Source of the DNA: Caldifarciminota bacterium | GTDB taxonomy: Bacteria > Hydrothermota > Hydrothermia > UBA1063 > CAJXJZ01 | Direction: 5' to 3' | Length of the DNA: 64,000 nt | NCBI GenBank assembly: GCA_027038175.1 | Contig: JALVYB010000060.1 | Span: 42,547-106,546, forward strand | Part shown: in pieces, positions 17,052 to 26,000 of the stretch | How positions within the stretch are numbered: the stretch's first letter is position 1 | How the letters are laid out: each line of letters begins with the position of its first letter | Notes under the pieces: model-generated | What the model saw: only the letters and a program-made list of their open reading frames with translations | Told to the model about the DNA's origin: nothing | Database searches by the model: none | Made by a program: the position numbers and the translations under genes

Positions 17052-17809
17052 TGAAAATCTCCCTTGTTGTAATCACGTATAACGAAGAGAAATACATAAA
17101 AGGGTGTATTGAAAGTGCGAGGGATATTGTAGATGAAGTTGTGATTGTGGATTCTTTTTCCACTGACAGAACCGTGGAGATAGCAGAGTCGCTTGGAGCA
17201 AGGGTTTTAAAACGGGAGTTTAAAGGATACGCAGATCAGAAAAACTTTGCAATAGACAACGCGAATGGAGAATGGATAATCTCACTTGATGCGGACGAGA
17301 GACTATCCCTCAAGTTAAAAGAGGAGATTAAAAAACGTATAGGCAAAGAAGAATATGTGGCTTACTATGTCCCGAGAAAAAACTATTATATGGGAAAACC
17401 CTTAAAATGCTGGTCACCTGATAGAATTGTTCGGATAGTGAAAAAGGGAAAGGCAAGATGGCAGGGGCTTGTTCATGAAAAAATGATGGTAGAGGGAAAA
17501 ACAGGCGTAATGAAGAATCCCATAATCCATTATCCTTTTGAGAACCTGCAGGACCAGTACAATAAAAACCTTAAATATGCAAGGCTTCTTGCAGAAGAAA
17601 AATATAAAAATGGCGTGAAGTTTAAAGTAATAGACCTCCTGTTGCGTCCCTTTTTGAACTTCTCAAAACATTTCTTTCTTAAAAGATGTATGTTTGAGGG
17701 GATAAGAGGTCTTATTTTTTCGCTGTTTTACTTTTCATACACTGTATGGAAATACAGTTTTCTTTATGAACTCTATCACACGGAGGAGGAAGATGGTAAA
17801 AACCTATGA
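17051..17809 (+). CDS. Family 2 glycosyltransferase (WaaE/KdtX-like)
   Basis: 252-residue GT-A enzyme. N-terminal SLVVITYNEEKYIKGCIES, the DSFSTDRTVEIAES motif, the DxD metal motif in SLDADERL (about residue 80), and the RWQGLVHEKM segment are all typical of the LPS-core WaaE/KdtX group, which adds a hexose to heptose or similar acceptors. A membrane-associating hydrophobic C-terminus (FSLFYFSYTVWKYSFLYELY) fits peripheral attachment. Pairing with the ligase-like gene supports a role in surface polysaccharide assembly. Confidence 0.85.
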   Translation: MKISLVVITYNEEKYIKGCIESARDIVDEVVIVDSFSTDRTVEIAESLGARVLKREFKGYADQKNFAIDNANGEWIISLDADERLSLKLKEEIKKRIGKEEYVAYYVPRKNYYMGKPLKCWSPDRIVRIVKKGKARWQGLVHEKMMVEGKTGVMKNPIIHYPFENLQDQYNKNLKYARLLAEEKYKNGVKFKVIDLLLRPFLNFSKHFFLKRCMFEGIRGLIFSLFYFSYTVWKYSFLYELYHTEEEDGKNL

Positions 17810-18209
17810 AATAACCCTTCATACACACGGTTTCTGTGACATACATGATATAACAGACACGGTACGGGAAAAATTAAGAGAATCCGGGTTAAAAGAGGGC
17901 ATGTGTCTTGTTTTTATACCCGGTGCAACAGCAGCTGTAACGACGACAGAATACGAACCAGGCAACGTGCAGGACTATAAGGAATTTATGGAAAGGTTAA
18001 TACCCAGTGATAAGCCCTATCACCATAACGCTACATGGCACGATGGAAATGGTTTTTCTCACCTTCGGGCAAGCCTTCAAAAAGCCTCTTTATGCGTGCC
18101 TTTCAAAGATGCCCGTCTTATACTTGGAACATGGCAAAACATTGTAGTTATAGATTTTGATAACAGGGCAAGAACGAGAAAAGTAGTCATCCAGTTTCAG
18201 GGGGAATAA
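17793..18209 (+). CDS. yjbQ: YjbQ/UPF0047 family protein
   Basis: 138 residues, the normal length of this family. The ATG at 17793 is chosen because GGAGGAGG precedes it; the frame is open 9 codons further upstream, but only inside the glycosyltransferase gene. Conserved features: THGFCDIHDIT, FIPGATAAVTTTEYEP, a YHHNATWHDGNGFSHLRAS block with the conserved histidines that bind a ligand in known structures, and GTWQNIVVIDFD. Some members have weak thiamine phosphate synthase activity; the true function is not settled. It overlaps the glycosyltransferase by 17 bases. Confidence 0.9.
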   Translation: MVKTYEITLHTHGFCDIHDITDTVREKLRESGLKEGMCLVFIPGATAAVTTTEYEPGNVQDYKEFMERLIPSDKPYHHNATWHDGNGFSHLRASLQKASLCVPFKDARLILGTWQNIVVIDFDNRARTRKVVIQFQGE

Positions 18210-18210
18210 A

Positions 18211-18238
18211 TGCACAAACATTCATGCCCCATTATAAT
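18211..18238 (+). promoter_or_regulatory. Probable promoter of the nadA-citryl-CoA operon
   Basis: TGCACA, 16-base spacer, perfect TATAAT. It lies in the 52-base gap between yjbQ and nadA and is followed by a GGAGG ribosome site, so this message has a short leader. Confidence 0.5.
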
Positions 18239-18261
18239 AAACCTTAACAGCGGAGGTTTTT

Positions 18262-19176
18262 ATGTCCCAAAAAGAAATTATTGAGGAAATACAGAGATTA
18301 AAGAAAGAAAAGAATGCGGTAATTCTTGCACACAACTACCAGAGAGAGGAAATCCAGGAAGTCGCAGATATTATAGGAGACTCTCTTGACCTCTCAAGGA
18401 AAGCACAGAATATAGAAAAAGATATCATTGTATTTGCAGGCGTGAAATTCATGGCAGAAACTGCAAAAATCCTGTCTCCCGAAAAGAAAGTGCTACTTCC
18501 TCATCCAGATGCCACATGTGAGATGGCTGATATGGTGACAAGGGAAGATGTTATAAGATTAAAGAAAGAGCATCCTGATGCTCAGGTTGTATGCTACGTA
18601 AATACATACGCAGATGTAAAGGCAGAGTGTGATATATGCTGTACCTCAAGAAACGCAGCAAACGTTGTAAAAAGCCTTGAGGCAGAGGAAATTATCTTCA
18701 TCCCTGACAGAAACCTGGCAAACTACGTTCAAAAACAGGTACCTGAGAAAAAAATTATACCTTTTGACGGATACTGTTACGTTCACGATGAACTTATCAC
18801 AGTAAAGGATGTTATACTTCAGAAAGAAAAGCACAAAGACGCCCCCGTGATTACACATCCTGAGGCAAGAGAGGAGGTACTTAAAATCTCTGATTATGTG
18901 GCATCAACAAATGGGATGATAAAAGTTATAAAAGAAGTGGATGCAAAGGAGTTCATCATTGCAACAGAAATAGATATGACAACAAGGCTAAAAAGGGAAT
19001 TTCCGGATAAAACCTTTTATCCGGCAAGTAAAAATGCCATTTGCAGGGGTATGAAAACCATAACGCTTGAAAGTATTTATAGAAGTCTGAAGGATGAAGT
19101 ATACGAGATAACACTCCCTGATGAGATAATCAAAAAGGCAAAAGACGCCATCTTAAAAATGATTGCAATATCATGA
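18262..19176 (+). CDS. nadA: Quinolinate synthase NadA
   Basis: [4Fe-4S] enzyme that condenses iminoaspartate with dihydroxyacetone phosphate to quinolinate in NAD synthesis. 304 residues, full length. The three cluster cysteines sit in their usual settings: DATCEMADM, ICCTSRNA and SKNAICRGMKTITLE. HNYQREEIQEVADIIGDSL near the N-terminus is a family hallmark. It is the first gene of the operon with the citrate-cleavage cassette, 15 bases upstream of it. nadB and nadC are not in the window; the oxygen-sensitive cluster fits an anaerobe. Confidence 0.97.
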   Translation: MSQKEIIEEIQRLKKEKNAVILAHNYQREEIQEVADIIGDSLDLSRKAQNIEKDIIVFAGVKFMAETAKILSPEKKVLLPHPDATCEMADMVTREDVIRLKKEHPDAQVVCYVNTYADVKAECDICCTSRNAANVVKSLEAEEIIFIPDRNLANYVQKQVPEKKIIPFDGYCYVHDELITVKDVILQKEKHKDAPVITHPEAREEVLKISDYVASTNGMIKVIKEVDAKEFIIATEIDMTTRLKREFPDKTFYPASKNAICRGMKTITLESIYRSLKDEVYEITLPDEIIKKAKDAILKMIAIS

Positions 19177-19191
19177 AAAAGGGGATGGATT

Positions 19192-20754
19192 ATGGCAAAA
19201 CTATTTGAATACCAGTCAAAAGAAATACTGAAAAAATACGGGATAAAAATACCCGATGGTGGCATTGCAAAGACTGCCGATGAAGCAGTCAGGATAGCAG
19301 ATGAAATCGGTTACCCTGTGGTAATAAAGGTTCAGATATGGGAAACAGGCAGAAAGGGAAAGGGCGGTATCGCATTCTGTGAAGATGCCGAATGTGTCCG
19401 TGAGAACGCTGAAAAATTCCTTGGAATGAAGTGGGGACAGTTTACTGTTGATACAGTTCTTATAGAAAAACGCCTTCCCATAAAAGCAGAATACTTTGCC
19501 GGATTCATTATTGATGACTCAACTGCTCAACCTGTACTTATCTTTTCAAGCATAGGCGGGTCTGGTATAGAGGAAATAGCAAAAGAGCATCCTGATAAGG
19601 TTGCCAAGATGCATATTGATTACGGTAGAGGACTCTATTCTTACCAGGCAAGGGAGGTGGCAAGAAAGGCTGGAATAAGAGGGAAAATACTAAACAAAAT
19701 AGGCACAACACTGGCAAAACTTTACAAAGCCATGAGAGAATACGATGCAAGAAGTCTTGAAACAAACCCCCTGGCACTTACAGAGGATGGAGAAATAGTT
19801 GCACTTGACGCCCATATAGTTATTGACGACTACGGTGTTTACAGACATCCAGACCTTGGTATAGAAATAGCCAGAGAATTTCCAAGACCTGCCACAGAGC
19901 TTGAAAAAATTGCGTGGAATGTTGAAAAGAACGATTACAGGGGAACATTCTACTTCATACAGATGGTAACCGATGTGCCACCTGATGGAAAACATATTGC
20001 CTTCCACGGTGCAGGTGGTGGTGGTTCAATGATGAGTATGGATGCTGTATTAAACGCTGGCTTTAAAATAGCAAATTTCACAGATACAAGCGGAAATCCT
20101 CCAGCCTCAAAGGTATATAGAGCAGCCAAGATTATTCTCTCACAGCCAAATGTGGTTGGCTATTTTGCATCAGGTTCAGGAGTGGCATCACAGGAACAGT
20201 TCCATTCAGCAAGAGGATTTGTAAAGGCGTTTTTAGAAGATGAAGTTGACATTCCTGCTGTTTTAAGACTCGGTGGAAACTATGAGGAAGTGGCTATAGA
20301 GATTCTACACACTTATCTAAAAGACCTTCCTGTTAAGGTAGAGGGCTATGGCAAAGATGACTCACCTGATTTCTGTGCGGAGAGACTTAAAAAACTTGTC
20401 GAAGAGAACGGTGGAAAACTCCATAAAGTAAAGCCTCACAAAGAATTTGAACCAAAGGGCACTGAATACAAAATAGAAACAATGACAGGTGCCATTTACA
20501 TTGACCATGAAGTATGCGAGAAGTGTGATGAAAAACCCTGTGTCGAAGCATGCCAGTATGATGTTATTGAGTTAAAGGATGGAAAACCTGTTCTGAAAAT
20601 TGACCCTGAAGAGGCACGCAAAGGTAAATGCACAGAGTGTCTTGCCTGCGAGATTGCCTGCCGTTTCCACGGAAAAGGCGCACTTCATATACACCTTCCA
20701 ATTCCAGGACTAAAAGAGTATAGAGACAAAATCATAAAAGAGCAGGGGGTGTAA
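19192..20754 (+). CDS. ccsA: Citryl-CoA synthetase large subunit-like (SucC-type) with fused 2[4Fe-4S] ferredoxin domain
   Basis: 520 residues. Residues 1-400 are an ADP-forming CoA ligase beta chain: ATP-grasp start LFEYQSKEILKKYGI, VVIKVQIWETGRKGKGGI, SLETNPLALTEDGEIVALDAHI, then the CoA-ligase domain (GGGGSMMSMDAVLNAG, GNPPASKVY). The last 90 residues are a ferredoxin-like domain with two cysteine sets, CEKCDEKPCVEAC and CTECLACEIAC, which SucC and known CcsA proteins lack. The following SucD-like and citrate-synthase-like genes make citrate plus CoA plus ATP to citryl-CoA the likely reaction, as in Hydrogenobacter. Succinate or another 2-carboxy acid remains possible. The ferredoxin domain suggests contact with an electron carrier or a structural role. 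Confidence 0.75.
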   Translation: MAKLFEYQSKEILKKYGIKIPDGGIAKTADEAVRIADEIGYPVVIKVQIWETGRKGKGGIAFCEDAECVRENAEKFLGMKWGQFTVDTVLIEKRLPIKAEYFAGFIIDDSTAQPVLIFSSIGGSGIEEIAKEHPDKVAKMHIDYGRGLYSYQAREVARKAGIRGKILNKIGTTLAKLYKAMREYDARSLETNPLALTEDGEIVALDAHIVIDDYGVYRHPDLGIEIAREFPRPATELEKIAWNVEKNDYRGTFYFIQMVTDVPPDGKHIAFHGAGGGGSMMSMDAVLNAGFKIANFTDTSGNPPASKVYRAAKIILSQPNVVGYFASGSGVASQEQFHSARGFVKAFLEDEVDIPAVLRLGGNYEEVAIEILHTYLKDLPVKVEGYGKDDSPDFCAERLKKLVEENGGKLHKVKPHKEFEPKGTEYKIETMTGAIYIDHEVCEKCDEKPCVEACQYDVIELKDGKPVLKIDPEEARKGKCTECLACEIACRFHGKGALHIHLPIPGLKEYRDKIIKEQGV

Positions 20755-20755
20755 A

Positions 20756-21652
20756 ATGGCTATTTTAATAGATGAAAATACAAGAGTTCTTGTACAGGGC
20801 ATTACAGGAAGAGAGGGAAGAACAAGAACCCGCCTTATGAAGGAATACGGCACCAACGTAGTGGCGGGAGTTACTCCAGGTAAGGGTGGTCAGGAAGTAG
20901 AGGGCATTCCCGTATATGACACAGTGTTTGAAGCATGGGAAAAGCACGGACCAATAGATGCATCTGCGATTTTTGTTCCTGCACCGCTTGTAAAGGAAGC
21001 AGCCCTTGAGGCAATTGAAGCAGGTGTTAAACTGCTTCTTTTAGTACCGGACAGGGTTCCCATTCATGATGTGCTGGAGATTTACGATTATGCAAAGAAA
21101 AAGGGAGCAAGATTTATAGGACCCAATACACTGGGTATACTGAGCCCGGGTAAGGCTGTTATGGGTATGATTGGTGGTAGAGCAAAATCAGCAAGGGAAT
21201 GGTTTAAACCGGGTCCTGTGGGTGTTACATCAAGGAGTGGTGGAATAACAAGTGCTATATCCTATTACATTTCAAAAGCAGGACTCGGACAATCCACAAT
21301 TGTTCATGTTGGTGGAGACGCAGTTGTGGGACTACCCCACCCTGAGATTGTGAAACTCTTTGAAAAAGACCCCCAAACAGAAGTAATTGTAATGTTTGGA
21401 GAAATTGGCACATCACAGGAAGAAAGGGTCGCAGAACTCATTAAAAATAAAGAAGTTACAAAACCACTTGTTGCCTTTATCGGTGGAAAGGCTGCCCAGA
21501 AAGGGACCCGTTTTTCCCATGCTGGAGCCATTGTAGAAGGTAACAGGGGTTCATGGGATAGTAAGGTAAACGCTCTAAGAGACGCAGGTGCCATTGTGGT
21601 TGATAGAATAACAGACATTCCAGAGGCAGTTAAGAAGGTACTTGGAAAATAG
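20756..21652 (+). CDS. ccsB: Citryl-CoA synthetase small subunit-like (SucD-type)
   Basis: 298-residue CoA-ligase alpha chain, the partner of the preceding subunit (one base apart). Rossmann CoA-binding domain with LVQGITGREGRTRTRLMKEYG, FVPAPLVKEAALEAIEAGVKLL and GPNTLGILSPG. The phosphohistidine is present in RFSHAGAIVEG (E. coli SucD has GHAGAI), so the enzyme should go through a phospho-enzyme. Length is that of SucD rather than of the longer ATP-citrate lyase chains. Assignment to citrate rests on the gene next door. Confidence 0.75.
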   Translation: MAILIDENTRVLVQGITGREGRTRTRLMKEYGTNVVAGVTPGKGGQEVEGIPVYDTVFEAWEKHGPIDASAIFVPAPLVKEAALEAIEAGVKLLLLVPDRVPIHDVLEIYDYAKKKGARFIGPNTLGILSPGKAVMGMIGGRAKSAREWFKPGPVGVTSRSGGITSAISYYISKAGLGQSTIVHVGGDAVVGLPHPEIVKLFEKDPQTEVIVMFGEIGTSQEERVAELIKNKEVTKPLVAFIGGKAAQKGTRFSHAGAIVEGNRGSWDSKVNALRDAGAIVVDRITDIPEAVKKVLGK

Positions 21653-21663
21653 GAGGTTTAAAA

Positions 21664-22440
21664 ATGGGAGAAAATCACTGGACCACTAAAATTACAAAAA
21701 TTGAGCCCAACAGAATCTATGTAAGGGGACATAGAATAGACAAGTTAATGGGAAAGATTACATTTCCACAGGCAATTTATCTCATTTTGAAGGGAGAACT
21801 TCCAGATGCAAACACCGGGAAAATGATAGATGCCATATTCGTGTCATCCATTGACCATGGTGCAACCCCTCCATCAACACTCGCAGCAAGGACAATAGCC
21901 TCAACAGGAAGCCCTCTTAATGCAGCCCTTGCCGGTGGAATACTCGCCATTTATAAGTGGCATGGTGGTGCCATTGAACAGGCGATGCATCATTATATTG
22001 ACGTAATAAATATTTCAAAAAACGAGAATATAAGCATTGAGGAGGCAGCGTACAAATTCACAAAAGCATCATTAGATGCAAAGAAAAGACTTTCAGGTTT
22101 TGGACATAGATACCATACCAATGACCCGAGAACACAGAAACTGTTTGAAATAGCAAAAGAAACAGGCTTTTATGGCGATTATGTGAAGGCTGCACTCTCA
22201 ATAAAAGATGCCATAAAAAAGATAAAAGGCAAAGACTTACCCATAAACGTGGACGGTGCAATTGCAGCGGTGCTGTGTGAGATGGGATTTCCACCAGAGC
22301 TTGGAAACGCATTTTTCATTATAGCCAGGACTCCAGGAATGATTGCTCATATATACGAAGAGCAAACCGAGATGAAACCCATGAGGAAAATAGACCCTGT
22401 TGACCACGAATATATCGGGGAGGTGTACGATGAGGAATAA
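21664..22440 (+). CDS. ccl: Citryl-CoA lyase (short citrate synthase-fold protein)
   Basis: 258 residues, the length of Hydrogenobacter citryl-CoA lyase and much shorter than citrate synthase (about 370-430), which fits a lyase that keeps only the large-domain core. The three catalytic residues of the citrate synthase fold are in place: His in SSIDHGATPPSTLAAR, His in GFGHRYHTNDPR, and Asp in PINVDGAIAAVLCEMG. It splits citryl-CoA to acetyl-CoA and oxaloacetate, completing ATP-dependent citrate cleavage with the two genes upstream. SD AGGAGG precedes the ATG. Its last codons overlap the HD-domain gene by 11 bases. Confidence 0.82.
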   Translation: MGENHWTTKITKIEPNRIYVRGHRIDKLMGKITFPQAIYLILKGELPDANTGKMIDAIFVSSIDHGATPPSTLAARTIASTGSPLNAALAGGILAIYKWHGGAIEQAMHHYIDVINISKNENISIEEAAYKFTKASLDAKKRLSGFGHRYHTNDPRTQKLFEIAKETGFYGDYVKAALSIKDAIKKIKGKDLPINVDGAIAAVLCEMGFPPELGNAFFIIARTPGMIAHIYEEQTEMKPMRKIDPVDHEYIGEVYDEE

Positions 22441-22966
22441 AATAGTAGAACTCTTCCCAAGGATTAAAGACATTAAAGACGATGACTTAAGGGAGAAGAC
22501 CATTACATGCTGGGAACGTTCCCTTGCACTTTCTCCATTTGATATAGACGACCTTGATAAAATACCCTTCACCCTTCTTTTAGAAGAAACAGACATAAGC
22601 CTTTTAAAACACACAAATGCAGTAACAAACACAGCCATAAAAATAGCAGAGAGTTTCATTGAAAATTACGGGGAGAAAAAGCCCGTTAATATGGACTGGG
22701 TTATATCAGGAGCCATTTTGCATGATGTAGGAAAGGTACTGGAATTTGAAAGAGACGAAAACGGGAAGGTGGTAAAAAGCTATCACGGAAAAAGACTACG
22801 CCATCCAGTGTCCGGGGGAATAGTCGCAAGTGAAGTAGGACTTCCTCTTGAGGTCGTGCATATCATAGTGGCACACTCCAAGGAAGGGAACTTCACAAAA
22901 CGCATAACTGAATCATGGATTATTCATCATGCTGATTTTGTAAACTTTGAACCCTTCAGGGATTAA
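22430..22966 (+). CDS. HD-domain phosphohydrolase
   Basis: 178 residues. The ATG at 22430 is chosen because GGGGAGGTG lies just upstream inside ccl; earlier in-frame codons overlap ccl further. HD-domain metal motif: LLKHTNAVTNTAI, GAILHDVGKVLEFE, GKRLRHPVSGG, VVHIIVAHSKEG and IHHADFVNF. The substrate cannot be inferred; related HD proteins cleave nucleotides or (p)ppGpp-like signals. Being last in the citrate-cleavage operon and translationally coupled, it could clear or sense a nucleotide linked to that pathway. Confidence 0.75.
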   Translation: MRNKIVELFPRIKDIKDDDLREKTITCWERSLALSPFDIDDLDKIPFTLLLEETDISLLKHTNAVTNTAIKIAESFIENYGEKKPVNMDWVISGAILHDVGKVLEFERDENGKVVKSYHGKRLRHPVSGGIVASEVGLPLEVVHIIVAHSKEGNFTKRITESWIIHHADFVNFEPFRD

Positions 22967-22994
22967 TTCCTGAAACGAGCAATTCTCTTTAGCG

Positions 22995-23019
22995 AAAGGG
23001 GCATCATGCCCCTTTTATT
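22995..23019 (+). terminator. Rho-independent terminator after the citrate-cleavage operon
   Basis: AAAGGGGCAT-C-ATGCCCCTTTT hairpin followed by ATTTT. Confidence 0.85.
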
Positions 23020-23064
23020 TTATAAACTTCTGGAAATAGTTTTCCATTTTCATGGTTTTTCTCG

Positions 23065-23079
23065 TATATTATAAATATG
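23065..23079 (+). promoter_or_regulatory. -10 box placed for a leaderless transcript
   Basis: TATATT ends exactly 6 bases before the ATG at 23077; no Shine-Dalgarno. A TTCCAT at 23042-23047 is 17 bases upstream and may be the -35 box. Confidence 0.5.
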
Positions 23080-26000
23080 ACCTTTTCGTCATTTTCTAAA
23101 GACGTGCTTACAATTTTTAAGGACGGCATAGAAAGACCTCTGAAACTCTCAGGGTCGCTTATGTTTATTGATGTCAAGAGTTTCACCAGCATGGTTGAAC
23201 AGGCACAGTTTGAAAGTGAAGAGAAATTAGAAGAATTGCTTGATAGAATTGAACACGTATTCACCCTTATACACAACTCCGTAGAAGAAGAGGAAGGAGA
23301 AATCGCATTTATAGCAGGCGATGCAATGCTTGTGTACTTCAAGAACGACCTCACGCAGAAAAGGGCACTTAAAGCAGGAGATAAAATACACAAACGCCTC
23401 AAAGAAGTGGAATTAAAGGTGAAAGGGGGAATAACGACAGGAGACTTCTACATTATACCGGTAGATTTCCCGAGAAGAAGAGACTTCGTATTTTATGGCA
23501 TGCCACTTGATGAGGCCTCACTACTTGAAAAGAAAGCAGAACCAGGCAATTTCCTTTCAAAAGATAGATTCTTTGACACAGATTATCCGTCACATACCAG
23601 AAAATTAACATCATCACCCCACAATAGTTTATATAATCCAAAAGTGGAAACTTACAAAAGGGTGAACTTCACTGGAGAATGGAGAAACATAACATCCATG
23701 TTTTTGAAATATCATGGAGATACAGCAGAGTTTTTTGATTTCATTAGAGACCTCCAGGAAAACTTTTACCCCTATATAAATGCTCACAAAATTTATCTTG
23801 ACTCCATTTTGATGATTGATAAAGGAAATCACCTGTTTTTTACATCGGGTTCTCCTGAAACAACAAGATACAGGGTAAAAAATCTCCTTGATTTTGCTCT
23901 TTTATTAAAAGAAGCCTATCCCCATAAACTCAGCATTGGAATAAGTAATGGTAGAGCCATCAGTGGTTTTATAGGTAGCAATAAATTTAAAAAATTCACC
24001 ACAATAGGAGAAACTGTAAATATTGCTGCAAGGCTCATGCAAACTGCTAAAATAGATGAAATCCTATTCAGTTCAGAGTCAAAATATTTCGAAAAGGTCT
24101 TCTCTTTCAAATTTTATGGAAACATTAGAGTAAAAGGGAAGAATCTTCCACTCGAGACCTATCTTCTAACCGGCAAGAGATCAGAACAACTTTCACACGG
24201 TATATTTGTCAACAGAACAAAAGAAATAGACGAGATAAAGGGATTTATATCGTCTCATGATGCCGGTGTGGTACTCATAGAAGGAAGTGCAGGGATTGGT
24301 AAAACATCACTTCTTGACAGAATCATAATGAGCCTGAAAAGATACAGAGTTTTGAAATACAGTGCACAGGAACACGCTATAGAAAGGTCATATAGTTCTT
24401 TAAAAGATATTATAAATATGCTTTATCCAAAACCCGGTCTTCCTGATAACATTCAAAAATTTGTAGAGGAATTTCTTGTGGGAGAATTAACAGACACAAA
24501 GGCTATAAATACCGCTCTTCCGGGAATTCTTGAGTCTCTTATCAATAACTTAAGACAACATAATAAAGTAATTCTTGCTATCGATGACTGGCACCTCGTG
24601 GACAAAGCGAGTAAAAAGGTTCTAAGAAGTCTTATTAATAGAAACCCGTGTATATTCATGCTAACCGCAAGAAGATTCGATGGGCAAATAGTAGAGCACA
24701 CAAAAGACACCGGCATCCTTTTACATCTCAAGCCTTTATCACGACAGGCCATAAAGGAGTTTCTAAATCTTACTCTCGGAGGGACAGCACACGAACTCCT
24801 TATAAAATTAATGAAAGAGAAAACGGCAGGGAACCCTCTTGCTCTCAAACATACTATATCTTATCTCTCTACTAATAGTATGTTAAAGCTGCGTAATGGG
24901 ATGTGGATTACAAAAGGTACAATAGACGTACCCAAAGATATTTACGATGTGTTCCTTCTCTCATTTGAAGAACTACCTGAAGAAGAGCAGGAGGAACTTA
25001 AACACCTTTCAGTATTCGGACACAGCATTCCTCTAAATCTTTTTAAAAGGTATAAAAAATACGCCGGACTTACCATTACCCTGCCTAAAAATGCCATATT
25101 AAACGGTATAGTCCATATAAAACGTGATATAATCTCCTTTACCCAGCAAACATACAGAGAAGCAATATACGAATCCATTTTAAAACATAAACTAAGAGAG
25201 ATACACAAAAAAATTGCAGAATTTATGGAACAGCATCAGGATATCATTGATGAAGCGGCATATAACATAGCAAGACACTATGTAGAGGCTAACATAAAAG
25301 ACAAAGCCATTTACTACATAGACGCTGCTCTATCTGATATAACTTATAAAAACGACTACTACAAAAAAATTGAACTCATTAATATGAAACTCTCCATTAC
25401 CCATTCTCCGGATTTTAAGTTATTTGAAACCCTTTCTAACCTGTATGCTAATATCGGGCTTTACAATAAGGCAATATCTACCCTTGAAAACGCCCCGGAA
25501 AGAAATAATGAGGAAAGACTCCGCAAACTACTTTCTATAACTCATCTGCTTTTAGATATGAACGAGATAGATAAAGCAGGAGAACTAATAAGTATACTTA
25601 ATAAACTCAGAGTAGAACAAGATATCCCAGCACCGAACCTGTACGTATCATATAACAACGTCTTAGGTCTTTATTATCTGAACCTCCGTAAACCGGAAAA
25701 GGCACTTGAATATTTCCAGCAAGGGTTAAAAACAGCCTTAAAAAACAACATGGTCAACCAGATAATACCTCTTGCAGGGAATAAAGCCTCAGCACTTTCA
25801 TATCTTAGAAAATACGATGAAGCTTTGAAAAACTACAAACTCATGTTAAAGAATTTACAGCACGACACCCAGGATGTATGGAGGGAAATTGGCATCTACA
25901 TAAACATGGCAAATATCTACCAATGGAAAGACGACTACAAAACATCAATAGATTATTACAAAAAAGCGACTTACTTATCACTTAAGAACAGATTGTATTA

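Noticed and set aside
20756..22440. Reading the SucD-like and citrate synthase-like genes as ordinary TCA enzymes
   Set aside because: The citrate synthase-fold protein is far too short for citrate synthase and fits citryl-CoA lyase; the gene order favours citrate cleavage. Kept only as an alternative for the substrate of the CoA ligase.
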